64,000 nt of DNA, from the NCBI GenBank assembly GCA_000720375.1, contig JOAA01000024.1:87384-151383 (forward strand). The letters are read 5' to 3'. Positions 25,997-34,383 of the stretch are shown here, piece by piece; within the stretch, counting starts at the first letter, position 1, and the number at the start of each line of letters is the position of its first letter. The notes beneath the pieces are model-generated. The model was not told where the DNA came from, searched no databases, and saw only the letters and a list, made by a program, of their open reading frames with translations. The stretch comes from Rhodococcus rhodnii. Its GTDB lineage: Bacteria; Actinomycetota; Actinomycetes; Mycobacteriales; Pseudonocardiaceae. A program made the position numbers and the translations under genes.

Positions 25997-27266
25997 GGAG
26001 GGTTTCCAATCGTTTGAGGATCACGTCATGGTGGACAAGGAAACGCTCTGGCTGCAGTGGGCCGATGTCAATTCCCTCGGCTCGCAGCAGGGTACCGAAA
26101 TGCCCGCCGCCGGAGACAGCGCTGTTCGCGGCCGCCTGAACGGCTCGATAGGCCCGCTCACGTTCGGTTCCGCTCTCCAGCAGATCCGCCAGCACCGCCG
26201 AGCTGTACACCAGTCCGTGGGTCTGGTCGATCGCCGCGCGCATCCGATCGGGGAAGACCGCGAGGTTCGCCACCAGGTTCGCCGCCGCGGTCGCCTGGTA
26301 GTGCGCGACGATCATCGCGTCCGCCATGGCAACCCGCTCGACCGACGAGTGGGACAGGTCCCGCTCGTGCCAGAGCGCCACGTTCTCGACCATCGTGCCG
26401 GCGTACCCTCGCAGCAGCCGCGCCAGCCCGACCAAACGCTCGCTGGTCGTCGGGTTTCGCTTGTGCGGCATGGCGCTCGACCCTTGGTAGGCGACCGTCC
26501 GGCTCTCCTCCACCTCGCGGACCTCGCTGCGCGACAGCAGCCGCACCTCGGTGGCGATCTGCTCGATGCACGCACCAAGCGTCGCAACCACTTGCACGAG
26601 TTGGGCGTGCCGATCGCGGGCCACCACCTGGCTTGGCGCGGACTCGACACCTATGCCGAGTTGCCCGCACACGTACTCCTCGACGAACGGGTCGATCAGC
26701 GCGTAGGTCCCGACAGACCCGGAGATCGTGCCCACCGCGACTTCCTCGCGCGCGGCCGCCAACCGCCGTACGCAGCGGTCGATCGCGAAGGCGTAGCCCG
26801 CCAGCTTGTGGCCGAACGTCGTGGGCTCCGCGTGCATCCCATGGGTACGCCCGATGCACACCGTGGCCCAGTGCTCGACTGCCTTGTCCGCCAACACACC
26901 CCGCAGCCGGGCCACCGTCTCGATCAAGATGTCGCAGGCGCGGGCAAGGGTGTACCCCAATGCCGTGTCCACGAGGTCATAGCTCGTCATCCCGAGGTGC
27001 ACCCAGCGCGCGGAGTCGTCGGGGATGTCCTCACAAAAGGCGGTGAGAAAGGAAAGGATCTCGTGGTCTCGCTCGCGCTCGATCTCGGCCACCCGCGCGG
27101 CGGACGGCACCGCGGCACGCCGGATGTCCGCCAGTGCGTTCTCGGGAACCCGGCCGAGCAGGGTCTGTGCCTGTGACGCCAGGACTTCCACCTGGGTCCA
27201 CGTGGCATAACGGGCCTGATCAGACCAGAGCTCGGCCATCTCGGGCAGTGAATAACGGGATATCAT
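25980..27266 (-). CDS. Adenylosuccinate-lyase-like enzyme of the hydrazine module (FzmR-like role)
   Basis: A 428-residue member of the aspartase/fumarase superfamily. TSYDLVDTA (residues 94-102), GRTHGMHAEP with H142, and the signature SSAMPHKRNP (263-272) with the catalytic serine are intact. It would eliminate fumarate from an N-succinyl substrate. With the coupled acetyltransferase the likely substrate is acetylated hydrazinosuccinate rather than adenylosuccinate. ATG 27266 is chosen because GGAGGG lies nine bases upstream; 55 upstream codons lack homology. Confidence 0.85.
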   Translation of the reverse strand: MISRYSLPEMAELWSDQARYATWTQVEVLASQAQTLLGRVPENALADIRRAAVPSAARVAEIERERDHEILSFLTAFCEDIPDDSARWVHLGMTSYDLVDTALGYTLARACDILIETVARLRGVLADKAVEHWATVCIGRTHGMHAEPTTFGHKLAGYAFAIDRCVRRLAAAREEVAVGTISGSVGTYALIDPFVEEYVCGQLGIGVESAPSQVVARDRHAQLVQVVATLGACIEQIATEVRLLSRSEVREVEESRTVAYQGSSAMPHKRNPTTSERLVGLARLLRGYAGTMVENVALWHERDLSHSSVERVAMADAMIVAHYQATAAANLVANLAVFPDRMRAAIDQTHGLVYSSAVLADLLESGTERERAYRAVQAAANSAVSGGGHFGTLLRAEGIDIGPLQPERFLVHHDVILKRLETLRDMGH

Positions 27267-27514
27267 GACCGTGATCCCTCCGAAGTCAACCGCCGGCCGC
27301 GGATAATTTCGCGCAACTCGGTGTATAGCAGGCATTCGGCGGCACTCGGCAAATTTCTCCGAGCGTGCTCCGGCGTTCGACCGCGGGTTCTCCGCAGTTG
27401 AACGGATCAAAGTCCCAGGAGCCGGACGCATTCTTTCTCCGACGTTGCCCTACCGGCCCTGTTTCCGGGTGTCAGCGACTTGCACGATAACTCGCGAGGT
27501 CCTGTAGTTGCTTC
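27267..27514. promoter_or_regulatory. Divergent promoter of the hydrazine module
   Basis: 248 bases between the lyase/acetyltransferase operon (-) and the amidase/ligase operon (+). The shared operator at 27375-27403 is almost exactly in the middle, 108 and 111 bases from the two starts, so one bound regulator could control both arms. No core promoter boxes are clear. Confidence 0.65.
27375..27403. promoter_or_regulatory. Shared cluster operator, copy 2 (inverted)
   Basis: GTTCGAC, 12 bases, GCAGTTGAAC: the exact reverse complement pattern of the copies at 6580 and 40924, with identical arms and spacing but a different spacer. Confidence 0.75.
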
Positions 27515-28930
27515 GTGCCAGTCTCCATCGCAGCGAGAAATAGGCAGCCGATCTGCCGAAGTATTCGTGAAACGAAACAGGTGTTCCTGCGCGGCCATTC
27601 GACCGTCGCGGAGCACGTGCGGACCGTGCTTGCCGCCATCCGCGAAACGGACGCGGAGCTCAACGCGTTCGTCGCGGTCGCCGACAATCGCGCGCTCCGC
27701 GAGGCAGAGGCGGCCGACCGGCTCATCGCGAGCCTCGGCGAGGCCGCCTTCCACGACAAGCCACTGCTCGGCGTCACGGTGTCGGTGAAAGACCTGATCC
27801 AGACACAGGATCTGCCGACCAGGCGAGGTTCATTGCTGGCGAACCACCGCGCGGCCGTGGACGCACCTGTTGTCGCCCGGCTCCGCGCGGCAGGCGCGAT
27901 CGTGGTGGGCAAGACGGCGACATCGGAGTACGGGTGGAGCGCGAGCACGGTGAGCCGGGTGGGCAGCCCCACCCGGAATCCCTGGGCGCACAACAAGTCC
28001 GCAGGGGGCTCCAGCGGCGGGTCGGCCGCCGCGGTGTCGGCGGGCCTGTGCACCGCGTCGGTTGGTACGGACGGTGCGGGGTCCGTCCGTATCCCCGCGG
28101 CGTTCTGCGGTGTGGTCGGGTTCAAACCGTCCTTCGCCCGGATTCCTTACGTACCACCGTGTGCCGAGCGGCTGGCACACGTCGGACCGCTTGCGCGCAG
28201 CGTGGCCGACATCGCCGGACTCATGGCGGTGATGTCCGGCGCGGACTCCCGTGACCCGGACTCGGTGATCGCACCACCCGTACTCACGAAACAGCCTGCC
28301 CCGCTGAGGATCGGCTGGATCGAGTTTCCCCGGACATCCGGCGAGGTCCGCAGGGTCACCGAAGACGTGCTGCCGGCACTGGCAGCGCAGGGACATCGCG
28401 TCGACCGCATCGAGGTGCCGTTCGACGACCCGTATCCCGCACTGGTGGACATCCTCGCCGCCACCGAGGCGAGCGGCACGACGCCCGAAGACGAGCAGTC
28501 GTGCGACGAAGGACGGCTCGCGGTCGTGCGGTACGGACGTTCCCTGAGCGGCGCGGCAGTCATGCACGCGGAAGAGGCACGGCTTGCCCTGCGCACGAAG
28601 TTGGGCGCGGTGATGGACCGCTACGACCTTCTGGCCATGGCGACCGTTCCCACCGAACCGTTCGCCGCCGACGCGATCGGCCCGTCCTGGGCCGCCAACC
28701 CGGACGACCTGCTGTGGCTCGCGTGGTCGCCCGCCACCTACCCGTTCAACATCACCGGTCAGCCGGCCCTGTCCCTCCCGGTCGGCATCACGTCCGCCGG
28801 GCTCCCGGTCGGACTGCAACTCGTCGGCCGGGTCGGCGACGACGACCTGGTGCTCTCCGCCGCCGCGCGGCTGGAGGCGGATCTCGGCCTCGCGCTGGTG
28901 CCGCCCGGCCAGGAAACGAAAGGGGAATGA
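27515..28930 (+). CDS. Amidase-signature hydrolase of the hydrazine module (FzmO-like role)
   Basis: A 471-residue amidase-signature enzyme with the full triad: K92 in VSVKDL, the cis-serine in GGSSGGS (166-167) and the nucleophile S190 in GTDGAGSVRIP. In the hydrazine pathway such an enzyme is proposed to release free hydrazine from acetylhydrazine. It is first in a plus-strand operon and overlaps the glutamine-synthetase-like start by four bases (ATGA). The GTG at 27515 is used; GTG 27581 is an alternative, as neither has a strong ribosome site. Confidence 0.85.
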   Translation: MPVSIAARNRQPICRSIRETKQVFLRGHSTVAEHVRTVLAAIRETDAELNAFVAVADNRALREAEAADRLIASLGEAAFHDKPLLGVTVSVKDLIQTQDLPTRRGSLLANHRAAVDAPVVARLRAAGAIVVGKTATSEYGWSASTVSRVGSPTRNPWAHNKSAGGSSGGSAAAVSAGLCTASVGTDGAGSVRIPAAFCGVVGFKPSFARIPYVPPCAERLAHVGPLARSVADIAGLMAVMSGADSRDPDSVIAPPVLTKQPAPLRIGWIEFPRTSGEVRRVTEDVLPALAAQGHRVDRIEVPFDDPYPALVDILAATEASGTTPEDEQSCDEGRLAVVRYGRSLSGAAVMHAEEARLALRTKLGAVMDRYDLLAMATVPTEPFAADAIGPSWAANPDDLLWLAWSPATYPFNITGQPALSLPVGITSAGLPVGLQLVGRVGDDDLVLSAAARLEADLGLALVPPGQETKGE

Positions 28931-30441
28931 TCATGCCGTCCAGGCCGTGGTCCCTGCACGGTGACGAGAGCGGCGTCGGCCGCCCCTCGTTCGTGGCCGA
29001 GTTCGGGCTCTGGGACGACCGGCAGGCCGCCGCGGCCGAACAGGTCGAGGTGGAGCTGAACGAGGTCGATCTCGTCCGGGTCGTGTTCTGCGACCCGCAC
29101 GGGCTGGCCCGGTCAAAGACCGTGCCGGCCAACGTCTTCCGCGCGATCCTGCGCAACGGCATGGACTTCAGCGCCGGGCCGTTCCTGTTCGACACCGGCC
29201 ACGCCGTCGCCGTCGACTTCCTCGCCGACGCCGGCGTGGGGGTCGGTGAACTGCTTGGCGCGGGCGACTTCGTGCTCGTCCCGGATCCGCGCACGTTCCA
29301 GGTTCTGCCCGGGACCGAGCCGAGGACCGCATGGGTGCTCGGCAACGAGTACCTGCGCGACGGCTCGCCGCATCCGCTGGCGTCCCGTGCCGTGCTGCGC
29401 CGGGTCCTGGCGGAGTACGGCAAGCACGACCTCGCTCCGGTCATCGGACTGGAGGTCGAGTGGTACCTCACCCGTCTGCTCGACGGGCCGCCTGGCAACG
29501 CGGGCAACGGTTTCGGTGTGCAGGGGCCCGCTCCGGCCGTGGCAGCCGTGAACCCGGGCTACCAGTTCAACCTCGACGCCTACTACGACTCGGTGGCCGA
29601 CGTCGCGGACCCGCTGGCCGCGATGCTGATGGCGCTCGGCCTGCCGTTGCGCTCGTTCGAGCACGAGTCGGGCCCCGGACAGCTCGAGACGACCTTCGGT
29701 CCGATGCTGGCGATGGACGCGGCCGACGCGATGTTGCTGTTCCGTACTCAGGTCAAACAGACCTGCAGGCGCCGCGGGTACCACGCGTCCTTCATGACCC
29801 TGCCCCGTCTGGACAGCTTCGACTCCAGCGGCTGGCACCTGCACCAGTCCGTGACGAGTACGAAGACGAACACCAACGTGTTCGCCGCGGGCGACAGCGC
29901 GCAGGACGCGATTTCCCCTGAAGGCGAAGCGTATGTCGCCGGCCTGATGTCCCGGGCGCGGGAGTTCTGCATGCTGTCCGTGCCGACCGTGAACGGATAT
30001 CGGCGCTTGGCTCCGGAGTTCACGCTCTCCCCCACCTCGGTCAACTGGCGCTTCGAAGACCGCAGCGCCATGGTGCGGGTGCTCGCAGGCGGCAGCTCGA
30101 CGCATGTGGAGAACCGGATCGGCGAGCCTTGCGCGAACCCGTACCTCACCATCGCCTCTCAGCTCTACGCGGGCTTGGAGGGACTGATCTCCGGTACTCC
30201 GGCCACCCAGACCACGTATCCCTCGCTACCGACGTCGCTGCGCGAGGCACTGGACGCGTTCCGCGAAAGCACCAGCGCCGAGCAACTGCTGGGCGCGCCG
30301 CTCAAGGCCTGCCTGACGAAGCTGAAGCAAAGCGAGGCGTCCCGGTTCGACGCTTGGCGCAAGGCAGAGCACTCCCCCGCTGGTGAAGTCACCAACGAGG
30401 TCACCGAGTGGGAGCACCGCGAATATTTCGGTGTCTTTTAA
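28927..30441 (+). CDS. Glutamine-synthetase-like ligase, probable glutamylhydrazine synthetase (FzmN-like role)
   Basis: A 504-residue glutamine-synthetase-fold enzyme. The catalytic domain shows the metal-binding GLEVEW motif, HESGPGQLE, the GWHLHQS loop and the ENRIGEP region. It would activate glutamate with ATP and join hydrazine at the gamma position, giving the glutamylhydrazine carrier described for fosfazinomycin and kinamycin. It differs from housekeeping glutamine synthetases and resembles the gamma-glutamyl-amine ligase branch. ATG 28927 follows AAAGGGG and is coupled to the amidase. Confidence 0.85.
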   Translation: MIMPSRPWSLHGDESGVGRPSFVAEFGLWDDRQAAAAEQVEVELNEVDLVRVVFCDPHGLARSKTVPANVFRAILRNGMDFSAGPFLFDTGHAVAVDFLADAGVGVGELLGAGDFVLVPDPRTFQVLPGTEPRTAWVLGNEYLRDGSPHPLASRAVLRRVLAEYGKHDLAPVIGLEVEWYLTRLLDGPPGNAGNGFGVQGPAPAVAAVNPGYQFNLDAYYDSVADVADPLAAMLMALGLPLRSFEHESGPGQLETTFGPMLAMDAADAMLLFRTQVKQTCRRRGYHASFMTLPRLDSFDSSGWHLHQSVTSTKTNTNVFAAGDSAQDAISPEGEAYVAGLMSRAREFCMLSVPTVNGYRRLAPEFTLSPTSVNWRFEDRSAMVRVLAGGSSTHVENRIGEPCANPYLTIASQLYAGLEGLISGTPATQTTYPSLPTSLREALDAFRESTSAEQLLGAPLKACLTKLKQSEASRFDAWRKAEHSPAGEVTNEVTEWEHREYFGVF

Positions 30442-30474
30442 AAACAGCAAGTTCGTGCCGAAAGGAAGCCTGCC

Positions 30475-31269
30475 ATGTCACGGTATGACTGGGGCGGAAG
30501 CAATCCGTCCATCGAAAAGCTCAAGGCCGCCATCGAGCCGGCTCGCCAGAAGGTGACCAGCCATCCGCTGTACGGCCAACTGAACACAGTGGACGCCGTG
30601 GTGACGTTCATGGAGTATCACGTGTACGCCGTGTGGGACTTCATGTCCTTGCTGAAGGTCCTGCAGCGGCAGCTGACGTGTGTCGAAGTGCCCTGGGTGC
30701 CGTCCGCACTGCCCGAGAGCCGCAGGCTGATCAACGACATCACGCTCGTCGAGGAGAGCGATGAGCTCGGCGACGGCTTCATCAGCCACTTCGAGCTGTA
30801 CGTCGACGGAATGCGGCAGGCGGGCGCGGACACGTCCCGCATCGACGCGTTCATCGATCTGCTGCGGGCAGGCAAGCCGGTTCTGCCGTCGATCAAGGAA
30901 GCGGACGTCCCCGGGCCTTCGGCCGAGTTCATGACCACGACGTGGACGTTCATCGAGACCGCCCCGGTGCACTGCCAGGCCGCGGCGTTCGCGTTCGGGC
31001 GCGAGGACCTGATTCCCGACATGTTCGACCAGGTTGCCGCGCTCAACGCCGAATTCGGTGACCTGTCGACGTTCGTGGACTACCTCAGGCGGCACATCCA
31101 GGTGGACGCCGAGGAACACACGCCGATGGCGATGCAGATGCTCGCCGACCTGTGCGGCGATGACGACACCAAATGGGCCGAGTGCGAGGAGACCATCAAC
31201 CGCGCGCTCGCGGCCCGCACGAAACTGTGGGACGGCATCCTGGGGCGGATCGTCCAGCGCTCCCACTGA
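30475..31269 (+). CDS. DUF3050 protein, heme-oxygenase-like putative di-metal fold
   Basis: A 264-residue helical protein of the DUF3050 type. The C-terminal HIQVDAEEH (H207, D211, H215) plus E47/H49, E93-E94, H105/E107 and E177 could form a di-iron site like those of heme-oxygenase-like oxidases, some of which oxidise nitrogen. It is 33 bases downstream of the glutamine-synthetase-like gene with AAAGGAAG before ATG 30475. It may oxidise an N-N intermediate, but no substrate can be assigned. Family call is from recalled motif resemblance. Confidence 0.68.
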   Translation: MSRYDWGGSNPSIEKLKAAIEPARQKVTSHPLYGQLNTVDAVVTFMEYHVYAVWDFMSLLKVLQRQLTCVEVPWVPSALPESRRLINDITLVEESDELGDGFISHFELYVDGMRQAGADTSRIDAFIDLLRAGKPVLPSIKEADVPGPSAEFMTTTWTFIETAPVHCQAAAFAFGREDLIPDMFDQVAALNAEFGDLSTFVDYLRRHIQVDAEEHTPMAMQMLADLCGDDDTKWAECEETINRALAARTKLWDGILGRIVQRSH

Positions 31270-31288
31270 CCAGACCTGATCCCACGTT

Positions 31289-31316
31289 CCCCGGGCCCAG
31301 CACAAAGGGCTCGGGG
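31289..31316 (+). terminator. GC-rich hairpin between the DUF3050 and ferredoxin genes
   Basis: Arms CCCCGGGCCC / GGGCTCGGGG with an eight-base loop and no T-run. It could be a partial terminator or a processing/stability element that sets different levels for the two halves of the operon. Confidence 0.45.
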
Positions 31317-31347
31317 CACACCAGCAAGCTGAGGTGGGGAAAACCGC

Positions 31348-31683
31348 ATGCCATGGGCGAAAGACACGACCACTTCGACGGCCGGCACCGGCCGGGCCGA
31401 ACGGATCACGCAACGAACCCGCAGCGAGAACTGGAAGAAACCACCACGCCGCATCGAGAAGTCGGAATGCATCACGTGCGACACGTGCCTGCGCAACTGC
31501 CCACCCGAGTTCGGGGCGATCTTCGATCGCGGGCTGGACGTCGTGATCATCCCCGAACTGTGCTCCGGCTGCCCCGTGTGCGTGATGGTCTGCCCCGTCG
31601 ACTGCATCTACGTGGACGAGGACTGGACGCCGACTGGAGACCAGATGTGGGATCACATTGACCTGACCGGAGAATCGGTATGA
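31348..31683 (+). CDS. Ferredoxin with two [4Fe-4S] motifs
   Basis: A 111-residue protein with two cluster-binding motifs, CITCDTCLRNC (C41, C44, C47, C51) and CSGCPVCVMVC (C72, C75, C78, C82), plus an extra C86. The ~38-residue N-terminal extension is basic and polar. GAGGTGGGG precedes ATG 31348, and its stop overlaps the start of the next gene (ATGA), so the ferredoxin and the 627-aa protein are probably made together and act as redox partners. Confidence 0.88.
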   Translation: MPWAKDTTTSTAGTGRAERITQRTRSENWKKPPRRIEKSECITCDTCLRNCPPEFGAIFDRGLDVVIIPELCSGCPVCVMVCPVDCIYVDEDWTPTGDQMWDHIDLTGESV

Positions 31684-33563
31684 CGCTGCCGACCGAGCGA
31701 GACGCCGCGCTCTCCCGCAAGGCCGCGCTGGTCAAAGCACGGCAGAGCCGCAGGCCGAGCCGGCTCGGGCAACGCGCCGGAGCGACGACCACCCCGGACT
31801 ACCTGGTCGCCGAGGACGCCGGATTTCCCGGGCTGCTCAAGCAGACCTGGCAACAGGCCGTCGCCGCGCCGGACCTGCCCAAGGCCGTGGACGTGCTGCT
31901 CACGCTCGCCGGACACGTCCCGGCGGACATCCAAATGCGGGCACTGCCCACCGCGGACGAGTACGCGCTGAAGGTTCTGTTCGGCAAGACGTGGCGGGAG
32001 GACATCCCGATCGTCGATCCAGCCGAAGACGGTGCCCCAGCGGCATTCCTCGGCGAGATCGGACTGAACACCAGCGGCCGCGTCGTCATCCGCGTCCCGT
32101 CGAAGGGCCCGTTGGCCGGCGAGCACAACCTCGTGGGCGGCGTACTGCGCGTACCGTGGTCCGCCCAGCACTTGTCGGACTACCAGGCCGAGCTTTCCCG
32201 TGCGGCCCAACGGTCACGCGAATCGGTGGCCGACTGCCGCGAATGGCTGGCGGCCGCGGGTGAGGCCGCGCGCCACGACATGCTGGAGAACCTGCAGGAG
32301 GCGGCCCAACGGACGGCACCGTTCGTGCTGTACTCCGGCGACAGGCAGTACACCAACTTCCGTGACCAGAACACGTTGACCGGTAAGACTTTGTGGCCCG
32401 GACACCCGGACTGCGCGCTGAGCAGTCTGGCGACCGTGCCGCTCGACCTGTGGTCGGACAGCGATGTGCTGATGGTGGTGTGTCTGACGCTGCTCGTGCG
32501 GTCGTCGGGGTTCGCCCGGATCGAGGAAGCCAACAACACACAACTCACGCCTGAGCACGTGGCGCACCTGCTCGAGGGAACGCGTCAGGCCTACAACAGT
32601 GTCCCCGGCGGAGAACTCGTGCCGCCCGCGCGGTCGACCAAGGCGGCTGCGCTCGGCGATCTCGCCGACGCCCTCGCCAGGCGGCGCATCGAGATCACGC
32701 CGAAAGTTCAGCTGTACCGGGAAATTCACGGTCCGCTCATGCACAAGATCGAACGGGTCGCCGGTGCCCCGGCTGACGCCGCGCAGCGTCTGGAGGCGGA
32801 ACTTACCGCCCGCGTGCGCGAGCGGCTCCCGATCTCCGGCAGCACGCTCGGAGAGCTTGGTGCCAGCATCGAGGCGGCACCTGAATGGTTGGCGAAGCCA
32901 CACGGCGAATTCGGTACAGGGCTGGAATCCCTGGTGTACGAGACCGTGACCGCTGCGACGGCGGCATTCAACGTCGACTTCGCGATGAGCCGCGGGATGC
33001 GGTCGTTGACCGCGCTGATCGAGGCGCTGCGCGCGGAGGATTTCGCCAAGATCGCCACGTGGGACATCCCGCACTTCTTCTGCTGCGTCGTGCCCACACC
33101 GGACGCCAGCAGACACTTCGGGGGCTCGTCGGCCCATCTCGCCGACACCGCGTGGTCCATCTCCGCGCGGATGCAGTACAACTCGTGGCACTTCCTGGTC
33201 GGCAACCTGCCGAAGGTTCCCGAGATCGTGGCGCGTGACTACTTCGTCCCACCCCGGATCCCGGACATCGCGTACTACTCCGACCAGCACCACCACGGCC
33301 ACGTCGCCGCCAAGGTGCGCTTCAGCATCCGCAGCCCGCAGGCGGTGCGAGTGCTGGGCCGCACGTTCAACGGGTTCATGGATCTTCGGCTGTTGCGCTG
33401 CGAGGGGTTGCCGTTCGACGAGCAGGATCTGCTTGCCGCGCACCGCACATCGGCCTTTATCGCGAAGGCGACAAGCCTCGCTGCCTCATTGGTCGCCGAC
33501 GGCGCCGACATCGAGATCGCGAAGTTCGACTCACAGTGGCACTGGGAGAAAATCGCCGGATAG
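31680..33563 (+). CDS. Unrecognised 627-residue protein coupled to ferredoxin
   Basis: I do not recognise a family. The protein has no signal peptide or membrane segment. It begins with a basic stretch (residues ~10-35), has a mostly helical middle, and a C-terminal third rich in His, Trp and Cys: TWDIPHFFCCVVPTP near 458-472 and YYSDQHHHGHVA near 533-544, possible metal or substrate sites. It lies at the end of the hydrazine operon and overlaps the ferredoxin gene by four bases. Candidate roles are a ferredoxin-dependent step in N-N bond formation or in diazo maturation; both are guesses. Confidence 0.7.
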   Translation: MTLPTERDAALSRKAALVKARQSRRPSRLGQRAGATTTPDYLVAEDAGFPGLLKQTWQQAVAAPDLPKAVDVLLTLAGHVPADIQMRALPTADEYALKVLFGKTWREDIPIVDPAEDGAPAAFLGEIGLNTSGRVVIRVPSKGPLAGEHNLVGGVLRVPWSAQHLSDYQAELSRAAQRSRESVADCREWLAAAGEAARHDMLENLQEAAQRTAPFVLYSGDRQYTNFRDQNTLTGKTLWPGHPDCALSSLATVPLDLWSDSDVLMVVCLTLLVRSSGFARIEEANNTQLTPEHVAHLLEGTRQAYNSVPGGELVPPARSTKAAALGDLADALARRRIEITPKVQLYREIHGPLMHKIERVAGAPADAAQRLEAELTARVRERLPISGSTLGELGASIEAAPEWLAKPHGEFGTGLESLVYETVTAATAAFNVDFAMSRGMRSLTALIEALRAEDFAKIATWDIPHFFCCVVPTPDASRHFGGSSAHLADTAWSISARMQYNSWHFLVGNLPKVPEIVARDYFVPPRIPDIAYYSDQHHHGHVAAKVRFSIRSPQAVRVLGRTFNGFMDLRLLRCEGLPFDEQDLLAAHRTSAFIAKATSLAASLVADGADIEIAKFDSQWHWEKIAG

Positions 33564-33568
33564 CAAGA

Positions 33569-33613
33569 AAGCTTGCGGCCCCTGGCTTCCCGAGCCAGGG
33601 GCCGCAAGCTTTT
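33569..33613. terminator. Strong bidirectional terminator
   Basis: Perfect 20-base arms (AAAGCTTGCGGCCCC... paired with its complement) around TCCCG. It separates the hydrazine operon (+) from the convergent polyketide tailoring operon (-). Confidence 0.9.
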
Positions 33614-33624
33614 GCGCGTCTGCG

Positions 33625-34368
33625 TCAGACCCGCACCGGTTCCTCCGCGGACCGGGCATGCACGACCCGGTACGTGTTCCAGTCGCTGACAGTGATCAAC
33701 GACTTCCGCTTGTCCTCGTTCTTGCGACGCGCGGCGGTCTGCTTGTCCTCCGCCAGCGAGCGGAACGTGTCGTAGGACTCCTTGCTGTCCCACTGCGAAT
33801 AGACCACGACGAAGTCGTTGTCCGCTCCCACGGTCGCCAGGTTGCCGTCACCCGTGCCCAGGTTGCGGGACCGGATACCGCGCAGCACGCTCTGCGACCG
33901 GTAGCCCGGGACGTCCACCAGCCACTCGTGTGCCGACCCGATCGTGGAGATCAGGTCGGTTTGCTCGCGCGGCTGCACGCCGAGGATCTCGATGACCGTG
34001 TAGTCGTCGCGGTCGGGCGAGATCTCGGTGACGTCACCGAGCGAGGGGTGTCGCTGCCCCAGCTCGACCTCGGTCTGCATCAGCCGGACGAACGTGGCGA
34101 TCTGGTTGAAGACCGGGATCGTGTGGTGCTTGAACTCGCTGGTGTCGTAGCGGGCCTCCAGGTCCTGCTTGCCCCGCCACTGGATGAAGTTCAGCGTCCC
34201 GTACTTGTCCTGTCCCTTGTGGACCGTGCTGGAGATCCAGCCGGGGAACGCCGCGGTGTTGACGAGGCTCTTCATCTCGGTGACCAGCCGGTCCACTCGG
34301 GGCGACTGGTCGGTCTTGAACAGGTTGATGACGGTCAGGTACCCGTTCTCGGGATTGATGAACGGCAT
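33625..34368 (-). CDS. ABM-family oxygenase, JadG/GilOII/AlpJ type (angucycline ring-B opening)
   Basis: A 247-residue protein made of two antibiotic-biosynthesis-monooxygenase-like halves, with the subfamily's landmarks INPENGYLTVINLF, PGWISSTVHKGQD, TLNFIQWRG and VRLMQTEVELGQRHPS. Relatives in jadomycin, gilvocarcin and kinamycin pathways cleave ring B of an angucycline; in kinamycin the result is ring contraction to a benzofluorene. Its presence beside hydrazine genes argues for a diazobenzofluorene-type core. It is the last gene of the operon starting at 40847. Confidence 0.85.
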   Translation of the reverse strand: MPFINPENGYLTVINLFKTDQSPRVDRLVTEMKSLVNTAAFPGWISSTVHKGQDKYGTLNFIQWRGKQDLEARYDTSEFKHHTIPVFNQIATFVRLMQTEVELGQRHPSLGDVTEISPDRDDYTVIEILGVQPREQTDLISTIGSAHEWLVDVPGYRSQSVLRGIRSRNLGTGDGNLATVGADNDFVVVYSQWDSKESYDTFRSLAEDKQTAARRKNEDKRKSLITVSDWNTYRVVHARSAEEPVRV

Positions 34369-34383
34369 GCTCTCTCTTCCTCC

